This document shows, piece by piece, positions 25,606-34,526 of a stretch of DNA of 64,000 nt. Location of the stretch: NCBI GenBank assembly GCA_963774935.1, contig CAVZGO010000007.1, positions 682,001-746,000 of the forward strand. The letters are read 5' to 3'. The translations under genes were made by a program, and so were the position numbers. The DNA is from CAVZGO01 sp963774935 (lineage in GTDB: Bacteria > Chloroflexota > Anaerolineae > Anaerolineales > UBA4823). The notes beneath the pieces were generated by a model. It was not told the origin of the DNA and ran no database searches. It was given only the letters and a program-made list of their open reading frames with translations. Within the stretch, counting starts at the first letter, position 1, and each line of letters opens with the position of its first letter.

Positions 25606-27059
25606 TACTCACTGAGCCCCAGGAATTTACGCGTCTCAAGGATTTTGCCCAGGGGAACTTTACCCGAGCGTTCCCACTCATCCAGCAGCCACGTCAAGGT
25701 GAAAACGGTATGTAGGCGGTAACCCTTTGCTGCCAGTGCTTCACTGGCGCCCGATTGGCGGTCGATAAGGACAATGACATCCTTGACCGTCAGACCTGCA
25801 GCAGTTAGCTTATCAATAGCTTCAAATTTGCTTCCGCCGGTTGTCGCCAGGTCATCGATGATGGCAACCTGCTCGCCAGCTTGATATTCTCCTTCTATCT
25901 CCACCTGAGTGCCATAAGACTTCGCTTCCTTGCGTGGATAAATCATAGGACGGTTAGTCAGCAGGCTCACCGCGGTACCGATAGGCAGGGCTGCGTAGGG
26001 CAGGGCAGCCAACCGGTCGAACTGCAGCCCGGCGAGGATTTCCTGATAGGCAACCGCTGCTCGGCTTAGCAGGGTCGGGTGGCTGACAAGCTGGCGCAAA
26101 TCCATGTAGATCGGCGAAATAAGCCCTGATTTGAGGGTGAACTTACCAAATTTCACGCAGCCAAATTGCAGCAAGCCATCTGCCAGGTCCTGATATTTGC
26201 TGGCGAGGGATGCCGGTGAGGCTTTCACCTCTGAGGTCTGACTTGCTTGCACGATCTGGCGCTGCAGGTTGATTTCCCGGCGCAGGTTTTCGGCTGCCTG
26301 GCGCGGATTTGCAGAGCGTGAGATGGCACGCGAAACGGGCAGCAGCAGCCCAAGCCCATCGATTCGCAGACCGGCATGCAGAGCAGCCGCCAGCTCACCA
26401 CCCTGAGCGCCCACGCCAGGCGCCAGTATCCATAAATCTGGTGCAAGACGGCGCACATCCGCCAGGGCTTCAGGATAGGTTGCACCCACCACCAATCCCA
26501 GGTTGTCCGATGTATTCCACTTCTGGGCGAGCGCGGCGACAGCCTGGTAGACCGTGGCAGGCTGCATCGTGCCGGATTGTAAAGGTGCGAAAACTTGCAA
26601 ATCCTGCAGATCGGCTGCCCCCGGGTTGGAAGTCTTGCACAGCAGGAACGCGCCATGTTCCGCATCTTCCAGAAATGGAGCGATGGAATCGTAGCCAAGG
26701 TAGGGGTTCAGGGTTACCGCCTGCGCGCCAAGCGCCTGGAATGCGGCCTGGGCGTAAGCTTGGGCAGTAGAAGCAATGTCGCCGCGCTTGACATCCAGGA
26801 GGACAGGAATCTCGGATGGAATGGCGGCAATGACTTCCTGCAATACCTGGACGCCTTGAGGTCCAAAGGCTTCAAAAAAAGCGGCGTTGGGTTTGAACGC
26901 CAGCGCCTGATCGGCGGTAGCTTCTACCAGGCGCAAGCAAAAATCTCGTGCCGCGGCTGGGGATGCCTCAGGCAGATCGTCATGATGGGGGTCCAGGCCA
27001 ACACACAACAGAGAGTCGATTTGCCGGGCGCGTTGTTCTAAGCGAGAAAAGAATGACAC
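25605..27059 (-). CDS. pyrFE: Bifunctional OMP decarboxylase / orotate phosphoribosyltransferase
   Basis: A fusion of about 484 residues. N-terminal OMP decarboxylase (about 1-275): LLCVGLDPH, FKPNAAFFEA, and the catalytic LLDVKRGDI. C-terminal orotate phosphoribosyltransferase (about 295-484): FGKFTLKSGLISPIYMDLR, YAALPIGTAVS, and the PRPP loop VAIIDDLATTGGS. Together they convert orotate to UMP. GTG 27059 (SFFSRLEQRAR) is preferred because AGGGAG lies 8 nt upstream; ATG 27077 is possible. The order decarboxylase-then-transferase is the reverse of the animal UMP synthase fusion. It follows pyrB closely in the operon. Confidence 0.95.
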   Translation of the reverse strand: MSFFSRLEQRARQIDSLLCVGLDPHHDDLPEASPAAARDFCLRLVEATADQALAFKPNAAFFEAFGPQGVQVLQEVIAAIPSEIPVLLDVKRGDIASTAQAYAQAAFQALGAQAVTLNPYLGYDSIAPFLEDAEHGAFLLCKTSNPGAADLQDLQVFAPLQSGTMQPATVYQAVAALAQKWNTSDNLGLVVGATYPEALADVRRLAPDLWILAPGVGAQGGELAAALHAGLRIDGLGLLLPVSRAISRSANPRQAAENLRREINLQRQIVQASQTSEVKASPASLASKYQDLADGLLQFGCVKFGKFTLKSGLISPIYMDLRQLVSHPTLLSRAAVAYQEILAGLQFDRLAALPYAALPIGTAVSLLTNRPMIYPRKEAKSYGTQVEIEGEYQAGEQVAIIDDLATTGGSKFEAIDKLTAAGLTVKDVIVLIDRQSGASEALAAKGYRLHTVFTLTWLLDEWERSGKVPLGKILETRKFLGLSE

Positions 27060-27084
27060 TTTATGCTCCCTTTTCATCTCTGCA

Positions 27085-28077
27085 CTATGCTTTGCCCAGC
27101 ACCATCGCCAGCAGCGCCATGCGCACATATAAGCCGTATTCCATCTGGCGGAAGTAAGCTGCGCGTGGATCATCATCGACATCCATGCTGATTTCTCCTA
27201 CGCGCGGCAGTGGGTGCATTACGATCATTTTCTCTTTTGCCTGTTTCATTGTCTCAGAACTGATGATAAAGGCGCCGCGCACGCTTTCGTATTCGTCCTG
27301 GTTTTCAAAGCGTTCTTTTTGAACACGCGTGACATACAGGACATCCGTTTCGGGCAATATTGATTCCAGTTGATTATGCTCTGCCTGGAGGATACCTTTT
27401 TGGTTGAGCTCATCAATAATTTCAGCAGGCATGCGCAGGATATCAGGCGACACATAATTCAAGCGTACATTGTACAGGGAAAGCAGGCGCGCCAGCGAAT
27501 GTACCGTGCGCCCGTATTTCAAATCACCCAACATGGTCACCGTCAGCCCATCCACTTGACCGAGCTCGCGGACAACGGTGAACAGGTCGAGCAGCGCCTG
27601 GGTGGGATGCTCGCCGATGCCGTCGCCCGCGTTAATGATCGGCTTACGGGCGTATTGGGCGGCAAGGGCGGATGCGCCGACTTCTGGATGGCGCAGGACG
27701 ATCACATCGGCATAGCATTCCAGCGTACGGATTGTATCGGGTAGCGACTCGCCCTTGGATACCGATGAATAGCGCACCTCGTTGATCGGGATAACGCTGC
27801 CTCCCAGGCGTTCCATAGCAGAGGTAAAAGAGGACGAGGTGCGGGTCGATGGCTCATAGAACAAATTTGCCAGGATCTTCCCTTTCAGCAGGTCGAACGA
27901 GCCGACCCGCATCACCATCTCACGCATCTCCCGGGCAACCCCGAAGGTATAGGTCAGATCGTCATGAGAGAATTGCTTTACCGACAGGATATCTTTACCG
28001 TAAAATGGCGCACCCTGCTGGTCGCCGAAGGGCAGGTGTGGGTTGGATGCGCGTTGGGGTGGAACATAAGTAGCCAT
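27085..28077 (-). CDS. pyrB: Aspartate carbamoyltransferase catalytic chain
   Basis: A 330-residue enzyme forming carbamoyl-aspartate. Signatures: the carbamoyl phosphate loop FYEPSTRTSSSF, RHPEVGASA, GEHPTQALLDLF and VMHPLPRVGEI. No regulatory chain gene (pyrI) is adjacent. AAGGAG is found about 8-10 nt upstream of the ATG. Second gene of the pyrC-pyrB-pyrFE-pyrD run. Confidence 0.96.
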   Translation of the reverse strand: MATYVPPQRASNPHLPFGDQQGAPFYGKDILSVKQFSHDDLTYTFGVAREMREMVMRVGSFDLLKGKILANLFYEPSTRTSSSFTSAMERLGGSVIPINEVRYSSVSKGESLPDTIRTLECYADVIVLRHPEVGASALAAQYARKPIINAGDGIGEHPTQALLDLFTVVRELGQVDGLTVTMLGDLKYGRTVHSLARLLSLYNVRLNYVSPDILRMPAEIIDELNQKGILQAEHNQLESILPETDVLYVTRVQKERFENQDEYESVRGAFIISSETMKQAKEKMIVMHPLPRVGEISMDVDDDPRAAYFRQMEYGLYVRMALLAMVLGKA

Positions 28078-28133
28078 TTCCTTTTTCTCCTTAGGTTGAA
28101 AAGAATTTATGAGTTCAGATTAGATATTAATAT

Positions 28134-29192
28134 TCAGCCAACCCTCAGGTTCAGCCCGCTGCCAGGTTGGGCGTGTACCCGTCCATCACGATAAGCCTCC
28201 CGTCCGCGCAGGACAACCCGCTGCACCCGGCCGCGCACATTCCAGCCTTCGAAAGGCGTCCAGCCACAGCGGGAGAATAAATTCGCTGCCTGGATAGTCC
28301 AGCTCTCACCTGGATCGACTTCGATCCAGGTGTCAGGTTGTTCAGGAAGGTTGAAGATACGTCGAGGGTTGGTGGACATACGGGTGATAACATCATCGAG
28401 CGTTAATCGTCCCTGATCGACAGCCGTCAACAAGAGGGCCAGAGCAGTTTCTAATCCCGGAAAGCCCGGTGGTGGGTTGGGACCGTTCTTCTCTTCGAGC
28501 GTATGGGGTGCGTGGTCGGTGGCAAAGCAGTCAATCACTTCCAGGTTTTCCCACAACGCGTCCCGGTCAGCAGGAGATGCCAGGCGCGGGCGCACCTCGC
28601 AGCGCCCTGGACCGAGCGAGGGAATATCCTGTGCGGTGAGAAACAAATGGTGGGGAGCAACTTCGCATGTGACCGGTATGCCGTGTTCTTTAGCGCGTCG
28701 GATCAACAGGATTTCTTCACGCAGCGATACATGCGCCAGGTGCACCGGGCGGTTGAACAATGCGGCGGTCAAAATGACCGCTGCCAGGCTGCGGCTCTCA
28801 GCATGGACGACGATGGGCAGTTCAGCAGGCCAGTTGGCGAAATGTTCTGCCCACAATGTCATATCATCCAGACGCAGTGGACCATAGGTTTGATCCAGAT
28901 ACATCTTCAGTCCGGCGGCTTGCCCAGCCAGATCGGATGCCCACGAGGTGTTCTCCGCACCTGCTCCCAGAAATTGTGTGTAATCGCAGTGCGCTTTTCG
29001 TCGTGCAGCCGATAATGCCAGCTCAAAGGTTTCAGCATCGGCGATTGGCGGGTGGGTGTTAGGCATAGCCAGGATGGCAGTAAAACCACCTGCCAGGGCG
29101 GCTGCTGTGGCAGTGCCCCAGTCTTCTTTATGAGTCGCCCCTGGTTCACGGACATGCACATGTGGGTCAATCAGCCCGGGTAGTTTTATCAT
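28134..29192 (-). CDS. pyrC: Dihydroorotase, CAD-like type
   Basis: A 352-residue amidohydrolase cyclising carbamoyl-aspartate. The metal-binding start LIDPHVHVREPG stands almost at the N-terminus, so the usual N-terminal beta-sandwich strands are absent. AAGLKMYLDQTYGPLRL holds the Lys expected to be carbamylated and, with the later FATDHAPHTLEEK, strongly resembles the dihydroorotase domain of animal CAD. First gene of the pyr operon, behind a leader with a terminator hairpin. No potassium- or glutamine-dependent carbamoyl phosphate synthase is in the window. Confidence 0.93.
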   Translation of the reverse strand: MIKLPGLIDPHVHVREPGATHKEDWGTATAAALAGGFTAILAMPNTHPPIADAETFELALSAARRKAHCDYTQFLGAGAENTSWASDLAGQAAGLKMYLDQTYGPLRLDDMTLWAEHFANWPAELPIVVHAESRSLAAVILTAALFNRPVHLAHVSLREEILLIRRAKEHGIPVTCEVAPHHLFLTAQDIPSLGPGRCEVRPRLASPADRDALWENLEVIDCFATDHAPHTLEEKNGPNPPPGFPGLETALALLLTAVDQGRLTLDDVITRMSTNPRRIFNLPEQPDTWIEVDPGESWTIQAANLFSRCGWTPFEGWNVRGRVQRVVLRGREAYRDGRVHAQPGSGLNLRVG

Positions 29193-29233
29193 CGCTTGAC
29201 CTGCTGCAACGGCATTGCACTATAAAGTAATAA

Positions 29234-29262
29234 AAAAATAGAGCCTTCCCGGCTCTATTTTT
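29234..29262 (-). terminator. Terminator hairpin in the pyr operon leader
   Basis: A perfect 12-bp stem (AAAAATAGAGCC / GGCTCTATTTTT, 5-nt loop) followed on the minus strand by more T residues. It lies 42 nt before pyrC and downstream of a convincing promoter. It may therefore attenuate the pyr operon as well as stop read-through from acnA. Confidence 0.75.
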
Positions 29263-29274
29263 GAAATAATAATC

Positions 29275-29297
29275 CCGAAGGAGCTAACGCCCCTCGG
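29275..29297 (-). promoter_or_regulatory. Leader hairpin upstream of the pyr terminator
   Basis: On the minus strand CCGAGGGG pairs with TCCTTCGG (8 pairs, two of them G-T) around a CGTTAGC loop. It sits between the promoter and the terminator hairpin. I do not recognise a known riboswitch or a PyrR-binding loop. Confidence 0.45.
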
Positions 29298-29346
29298 TGC
29301 ATCCTTTTTTCTTGGCGGTAGTATCGTTCTTGTACCATTCCGCCCG

Positions 29347-29374
29347 ATTTTACAGCGATTCACAAATATGTCAA
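29347..29374 (-). promoter_or_regulatory. Promoter of the pyr operon
   Basis: On the minus strand TTGACA (29369-29374) and TAAAAT (29347-29352) are spaced by 16 nt. Predicted transcription starts near 29340, leaving a leader of about 150 nt before pyrC. Confidence 0.65.
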
Positions 29375-29416
29375 GGTTCAGTTAAGGCATATTTCTATAA
29401 AGATTTCTAACAGCCC

Positions 29417-32125
29417 TTACTTACCGATCATACTCCTCAATACGGTATGCAGAATTCCACCGTTGCGCAGGTAGTTCACTTCGACCGGAGTATTCAAGCG
29501 GGCGATGACCTGGAAGTGGATTTCACTGCCATCTGGTTTGCGTGCATGTAGGGTCAAGTCACTCATCGGCTGTATATCATCTGACAGCCCCTCGATGGAG
29601 AAGATTTCGTTGCCCGTCAGACCAAGGGTTTCGACGTTTTGCCCCTCCTTGAAAACCAATGGCAGTACTCCCATACCTACCAGGTTGGAGCGGTGTATGC
29701 GTTCGTAGCTTTCCGCCAGCACGGCTTTTACGCCCAGCAGGTTGGTACCTTTGGCAGCCCAGTCGCGGCTGGAGCCGGCGCCATATTCTTTGCCAGCCAG
29801 GATAATCAAAGGGATGCCTTCGCCGCGGTATTTGACCGCCGCGTCATAGATGCTCATCTGCGCCTCATCAGGCTGGTGCAATGTAAAACCGCCTTCGACA
29901 CCAGGAACCATACGGTTCTTCAGGCGGATGTTGGCGAATGTACCGCGTGTCATCACACGATCGTTGCCACGCCGGGAGCCATAGGAGTTGAAATCGCGCT
30001 GGCTAACCCCCCGCTCAAGCAGATGCTTGCCCGCAGGACTATCAGTAGCGATCGACCCGGCCGGAGAGATATGGTCGGTTGTAATTGAGTCGCCGAAAAT
30101 TGCCAGCACCCTGGCGCCCTGGATATTTTGGATAGGTGCGACCTCCGCGCTCAGGTCAAGAAAGAATGGGGGTTCTTGAATGTAGGTGGATTGCTCATCC
30201 CACGCATACAAATCGCCTTCACTGCTCGGTATCGCATTCCAGGTTTCATTCCCGGTAAAGACGTTGGCATACTTCTGGCGGAACATTTCCGGTCGTACAT
30301 TGCTGGTCACCGCTTCACTCACTTCCTGGGAGGTAGGCCAGATTTCTCGCAGGTACACCGGTTGTCCATTTTTATCCTGACCGAGTGGCTCGTTCACCAG
30401 GTCGATATCAACGGTGCCGGCAAGTGCGTATGCAACGACCAGCGGCGGGGATGCCAGGTAGTTGGCGCGCACATACGGGTGGACGCGGCCTTCGAAATTG
30501 CGGTTGCCAGAGAGTACAGCCGCAGCTACCAGGTCAGCGCTGGTGATAGCTTTGACAACTTCACCGGGCAAAGGGCCAGAGTTCCCGATGCAGGTGGTAC
30601 AACCATAACCAACCACGTTAAATCCCAGGCTGGCGAGTGGCTCAAGCAATCCAGCCTGCTCCAGGTAATCAGTGACGACGCGCGAGCCAGGTGCCAGGCT
30701 GGTCTTTACGTAAGGTTTTACCTTAAGGCCGCGGGCAAGTGCTTTTTTCGCCACCAATCCAGCTCCAATCATGACGGATGGATTTGAGGTATTGGTGCAT
30801 GAAGTAATGGCTGCGATAACTACCGCGCCGTGTTTCAACTCGATGGCACTGCCATTGGTGCCCATCAAACCGGTGCGCTCAAGATCTTTGTCTTTCAGCT
30901 CAAAGCCGCGTTCTTTTGTTGGAGCGGTCAATGACATTTGAAAGTTTTGCTTCATTTGATCCAGGGGTACACGGTCCTGGGGGCGCTTGGGACCAGCCAG
31001 GCTGGGTACAACACTCCCAAGGTCGAGCTCCAGGATCTCGGTGAATTCAGGGTCGGGAGTATTAGCGCTGCGGAATAAGCCTTGTGCCTTGTAATAAGTC
31101 TCCACTAGCTCGACCAGTTCTTCTGGTCGGCCTGTTAAGCGCAAATAGCGCAGGGTTTCGTCGTCCACCGGGAAGAAGCCGATCGTTGCGCCATATTCGG
31201 GAGCCATGTTGGCGATCGTCGCGCGATCTGGAAGGGACATATTCGCTAATCCAGGGCCGAAGAATTCCACAAATTTTTCCACCACCCCCTTCTTACGCAG
31301 CATTTGGGTGACCATCAAAGTCAAATCGGTGGCGGTGGCGCCTTCTGGCAATACGCCTGATAATTTGAAACCAATTACATCCGGGGTGACCATATCAATA
31401 GGCTGCCCGAGCATAGCAGCTTCGGCTTCGATTCCGCCTACGCCCCACCCAACCACACCCAGTCCATTGATCATCGTGGTATGCGAGTCAGTCCCCACCA
31501 GGGTGTCGGGGAAAGCGATCTGCTCTCCTGCCGGATTGCGCATCACAGCTACCAGCGGAGCCAGGTATTCAAGATTCACCTGGTGAACAATTCCGGTGGC
31601 GGGGGGTACGACGCGGAAATTGTCGAAGGTCTTTTGTCCCCAATGCAGGAACTCATAGCGCTCACGATTGCGTTGAAACTCCAGCTCTGCATTGCGCCGT
31701 AATGAATCAGGACCGGCGAAGAAATCGACCTGGACAGAATGGTCGATGACCAGGTCGACCGGTACCAGTGGGTTGATCTTCTTTGGGTCTCCGCCCAGGC
31801 GAGCCATGGCTGCGCGCATAGCAGCCAGATCTACCACGGCAGGCACACCGGTAAAGTCTTGCATCACTACCCTGGCGGGTTGGAAAGGCAATGCGGGGCG
31901 ATGATCAGCCCGAGGAGTCCACCCCGCCAGGTTGATGACATCTTGTCGGGTGATTTCACGTTCGTTGCACTGCCGCAACAAAGACTCAAGCATGATGCGA
32001 ATGGAGAACGGCAACCGGCTTAACCTGGCTAAGCCCGCCTCTTCTAGCTTCGAAAGACGGTAATAATGGTAGCTGCCCTGAGATGTCTTCAGGATGCCTC
32101 GCGCTTGAAATATATCGTTGCTCAT
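29417..32125 (-). CDS. acnA: Aconitate hydratase (AcnA/IRP type)
   Basis: A 902-residue aconitase isomerising citrate and isocitrate in the TCA cycle. Iron-sulfur ligands: Cys in ITSCTNTSNPSVM, and two Cys in YGCTTCIGNSGPL. Substrate and swivel domain motifs include GTDSHTTMINGLGVVGWGVGGIEAE near the N-terminus and GAGSSRDWAAKGT near the C-terminus. ATG 32125 (MSNDIFQARG) is preferred, with AGGAAA 7 nt upstream; the frame is open for 8 more codons. IRP-type aconitases can also bind RNA when the cluster is lost. Confidence 0.96.
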   Translation of the reverse strand: MSNDIFQARGILKTSQGSYHYYRLSKLEEAGLARLSRLPFSIRIMLESLLRQCNEREITRQDVINLAGWTPRADHRPALPFQPARVVMQDFTGVPAVVDLAAMRAAMARLGGDPKKINPLVPVDLVIDHSVQVDFFAGPDSLRRNAELEFQRNRERYEFLHWGQKTFDNFRVVPPATGIVHQVNLEYLAPLVAVMRNPAGEQIAFPDTLVGTDSHTTMINGLGVVGWGVGGIEAEAAMLGQPIDMVTPDVIGFKLSGVLPEGATATDLTLMVTQMLRKKGVVEKFVEFFGPGLANMSLPDRATIANMAPEYGATIGFFPVDDETLRYLRLTGRPEELVELVETYYKAQGLFRSANTPDPEFTEILELDLGSVVPSLAGPKRPQDRVPLDQMKQNFQMSLTAPTKERGFELKDKDLERTGLMGTNGSAIELKHGAVVIAAITSCTNTSNPSVMIGAGLVAKKALARGLKVKPYVKTSLAPGSRVVTDYLEQAGLLEPLASLGFNVVGYGCTTCIGNSGPLPGEVVKAITSADLVAAAVLSGNRNFEGRVHPYVRANYLASPPLVVAYALAGTVDIDLVNEPLGQDKNGQPVYLREIWPTSQEVSEAVTSNVRPEMFRQKYANVFTGNETWNAIPSSEGDLYAWDEQSTYIQEPPFFLDLSAEVAPIQNIQGARVLAIFGDSITTDHISPAGSIATDSPAGKHLLERGVSQRDFNSYGSRRGNDRVMTRGTFANIRLKNRMVPGVEGGFTLHQPDEAQMSIYDAAVKYRGEGIPLIILAGKEYGAGSSRDWAAKGTNLLGVKAVLAESYERIHRSNLVGMGVLPLVFKEGQNVETLGLTGNEIFSIEGLSDDIQPMSDLTLHARKPDGSEIHFQVIARLNTPVEVNYLRNGGILHTVLRSMIGK

Positions 32126-32279
32126 GCTTGTTTCCTTATCTTTGATCAATTATCTACCCTGGTTTCTTAAGTTATACCAGGAGGATTCGTGGAATTTATT
32201 GTTGGTGGTTCCTGCCATAGTGGACTTCGAATTATACCCGCGGGTGTTTTATTGTGCAGATGAAGTAACTTACCAGGTC

Positions 32280-33170
32280 CTATGCTGATTGCCTGCGTAC
32301 GATGGCATCCGTCATCCGTGCCACCCGGTTCATGTATGCCACGTCGTGAACGCGCAGAATATCCGCGCCGCGCACAATGCTAACAGACGCGGCAGCAGCA
32401 GTTCCCTCCAGGCGTTGGTCTGCAGGTAGATCCAGGGTGTAGCCGATGAACGATTTTCGAGATGGACCAGAGAGCAGCGGGTAGCCCAGCGCGCGGATTT
32501 CATCCAGGCGGTTCACCAGCTCAAGGTTTTGCTCAGTTGTTTTACCAAATCCAATCCCTGGATCAAGGATGATCTGCTCATCCGAGATGCCTGCCTGGTG
32601 GGCAAGTTCAACGCTTTCCATCAGATCCTTTCGGATATCCAGGATCAGGTTTTCATAAGGAATACCGATGTAGCGCCCACCAAGGCGGTCCTTAATATCA
32701 GCATTTGCCCAGGAGCTGCGATTGTGCATCAGGATTATGGGCGCTTTCCAACGAGCGACTGTTGCAGCCATCTTGGGATCAGCATGCAGCCCCCACACGT
32801 CATTGACCATTTGCGCGCCAGCCTGCAGTGCTGCCTCGGCTACCTCAGATTTATATGTATCTATTGAAATGACTGTGTCAAGCTCCGCAGTAATGGCCCG
32901 GATAACCGGCAGCACCCTATCCAGCTCCTGTTCGAGCCCGACGGGTTGCGCACCTGGACGAGTGCTCTCACCACCCAGGTCAAGCATGTCTGCTCCAGCA
33001 GCCACGAAGCTGCGTGCTTGCTGCAATGCCAGCTCCACCGCTTTTCCGGTTGATACCGATTCTGATTGAGCAAGCAGACCATCTCCCGAAAAACTGTCCG
33101 GGGTCAGGTTGAGTATACCCATCAGGTAAGTGCGGCTGCCCCAGAGGAATGTGGTCTTTCCAATGGTCAA
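32280..33170 (-). CDS. folP: Dihydropteroate synthase
   Basis: A 296-residue TIM barrel condensing the pterin pyrophosphate with p-aminobenzoate. Signatures: MGILNLTPDSFSGDG at residues 17-31, DLGGESTRPGAQPV, ISIDTYKSEVAEAAL, MVNDVWGL and LDPGIGFGKTTEQNLEL. SGPSRKSFIG supplies the pABA-site Lys and Ser. folK lies about 640 bp upstream on the same strand, separated by a small STAS-like gene. No folB is found between them. Confidence 0.96.
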   Translation of the reverse strand: MTIGKTTFLWGSRTYLMGILNLTPDSFSGDGLLAQSESVSTGKAVELALQQARSFVAAGADMLDLGGESTRPGAQPVGLEQELDRVLPVIRAITAELDTVISIDTYKSEVAEAALQAGAQMVNDVWGLHADPKMAATVARWKAPIILMHNRSSWANADIKDRLGGRYIGIPYENLILDIRKDLMESVELAHQAGISDEQIILDPGIGFGKTTEQNLELVNRLDEIRALGYPLLSGPSRKSFIGYTLDLPADQRLEGTAAAASVSIVRGADILRVHDVAYMNRVARMTDAIVRRQSA

Positions 33171-33259
33171 TTATCCGGGAGAACAAACTATTTTCGGGCA
33201 TAGAAAAATGCGCGCGTTCAGCACATAAAATGAACAGCAGCTGCCTGATATCGTATTGA

Positions 33260-33685
33260 TCAAATGGTCAATGTCAACGGTCGGGCCAGCCATGCCTCAG
33301 CGGTATCCAAATCGTGGAAAATCGCCATTTCTACGCCGCCGGGCGTAGTTAGTGCAGCAACTTGAGAGACTTCGTGGCTGACCTGCTCTGAGGCGACGAG
33401 CACTGCCAGGCGAATGTTGCGCACCGAAGGATCATTGTTGACTTCCACGGCGTAATCGATGGCTGCCTGGGGGATGTCTTTGATGGCGCGCAGGTCATAC
33501 AAATTGCGAGTCAGGCGATCAGAGTCTAGCAGGTGGTCCATAGAAAAATCGCGCCAGTGTTTCAGGGTAGCTTCCGAAACATCAGTGAAGCGGATATTCA
33601 TCCCGCCATCGGGGCGTCTTTCTGCAGTGTAGCCGATGGTTGGATCAGGCTTCCAGTTGAGCGGTTTAACTTGATTTTCGGACAT
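33260..33685 (-). CDS. Small STAS/SpoIIAA-like protein of unknown function
   Basis: A 141-residue soluble protein. The pattern of strands and helices (a strand ending GGMNIRFTDVSE, then LYDLRAIKDIPQAAID, IRLAVLVASEQVSHEVSQV and the terminal FHDLDTAEAWLARPL) resembles the SpoIIAA-like fold, whose members typically end with an EAxxWL helix. No catalytic residues are recognisable. A ribosome-binding site GGAGG precedes the ATG. It lies between folK and folP on the same strand with gaps of about 90-130 bp. A role in folate synthesis is not implied by the sequence. Confidence 0.7.
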   Translation of the reverse strand: MSENQVKPLNWKPDPTIGYTAERRPDGGMNIRFTDVSEATLKHWRDFSMDHLLDSDRLTRNLYDLRAIKDIPQAAIDYAVEVNNDPSVRNIRLAVLVASEQVSHEVSQVAALTTPGGVEMAIFHDLDTAEAWLARPLTLTI

Positions 33686-33813
33686 CCTTGCACCTCCAAT
33701 AATAAGTATATGCTGTCTGGCAAGGCTGTTGCCAGACCAGGGATTACCGGTATGTTAAGATCTAAAGTGGATTTTACCCGAAGAAGTAATCATTGATGTG
33801 CCAATAAATAAGT

Positions 33814-34317
33814 TCATTCGTTGCATTCCTGCTGACCGTTAGCAATGGTTTGGATTTCTGATAGATCGCACTCAGCCAGCATCTCTCGCATGGTTTGGTT
33901 GTGCTGCGGGTGGCAAAGGTCTGGGGCAAGGTCACACATTGGCAGCAGCACAAAAGCGCGGCCTGCCATGTTGGGATGCGGTATGGTCAGCTCCGGCAGC
34001 ACGAGCTGCAGATCGTCATAAAAGAGCAAGTCCAGGTCAATCACGCGCGGTCCATTGCGTAGTGAGGGCTGGCGACCCATCTCTACCTCTAGTCTCTTCA
34101 GCAGGCGCAGCAGATCCAGAGGTTCGAGGTCGGTTTCAGTCTTTACCACCTGGTTGAGAAATTTAGGTTGGTCCAGGTAACCCCAGGGCGGTGTCTCATA
34201 AACCGCTGAACAGGCGAGTATGCAAGTTTGCGGCTGCAAGGCCTGACGGGCGTGGCGAAGGTTGGCAAGCCGGTCGCCCAAATTTGTTCCAAGTGCAATG
34301 TAGACGGTGTGTTCCAT
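33814..34317 (-). CDS. folK: 2-amino-4-hydroxy-6-hydroxymethyldihydropteridine pyrophosphokinase
   Basis: A 167-residue HPPK transferring pyrophosphate from ATP to the pterin alcohol, supplying FolP. Signatures: VYIALGTNLGDRLANL at the N-terminus, VYETPPWGYLDQPKFLNQV, and the family signature RNGPRVIDLDLLFYDD with the two Mg-binding Asp. HPNMAGRAFVLLPM closes the substrate site. Confidence 0.96.
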   Translation of the reverse strand: MEHTVYIALGTNLGDRLANLRHARQALQPQTCILACSAVYETPPWGYLDQPKFLNQVVKTETDLEPLDLLRLLKRLEVEMGRQPSLRNGPRVIDLDLLFYDDLQLVLPELTIPHPNMAGRAFVLLPMCDLAPDLCHPQHNQTMREMLAECDLSEIQTIANGQQECNE

Positions 34318-34526
34318 GAGTAGATTTCAATTGCGCAGGCTGTCTGCTGCAGGTAGCCGGAGTTATTGATACAAGCAGGCAAAGATGCTCTTGCTTACAG
34401 ATCGATTATACGACGAATCGGGTCGGCGTTGTTCCCATCGAATCCTGGTATTGCAGGCAGTATAATTGAGAGATAATCCATTATTCGAATAATTAAGATA
34501 AACAGCTTAGCTTTCAGGAGACCAAC

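Noticed and set aside
29274..29297. Glycine-riboswitch-like CCGAAGGAGC on the plus strand
   Set aside because: The rest of the glycine aptamer is absent and the only nearby gene behind this strand is convergent. The segment is better read as one arm of the minus-strand pyr leader hairpin.
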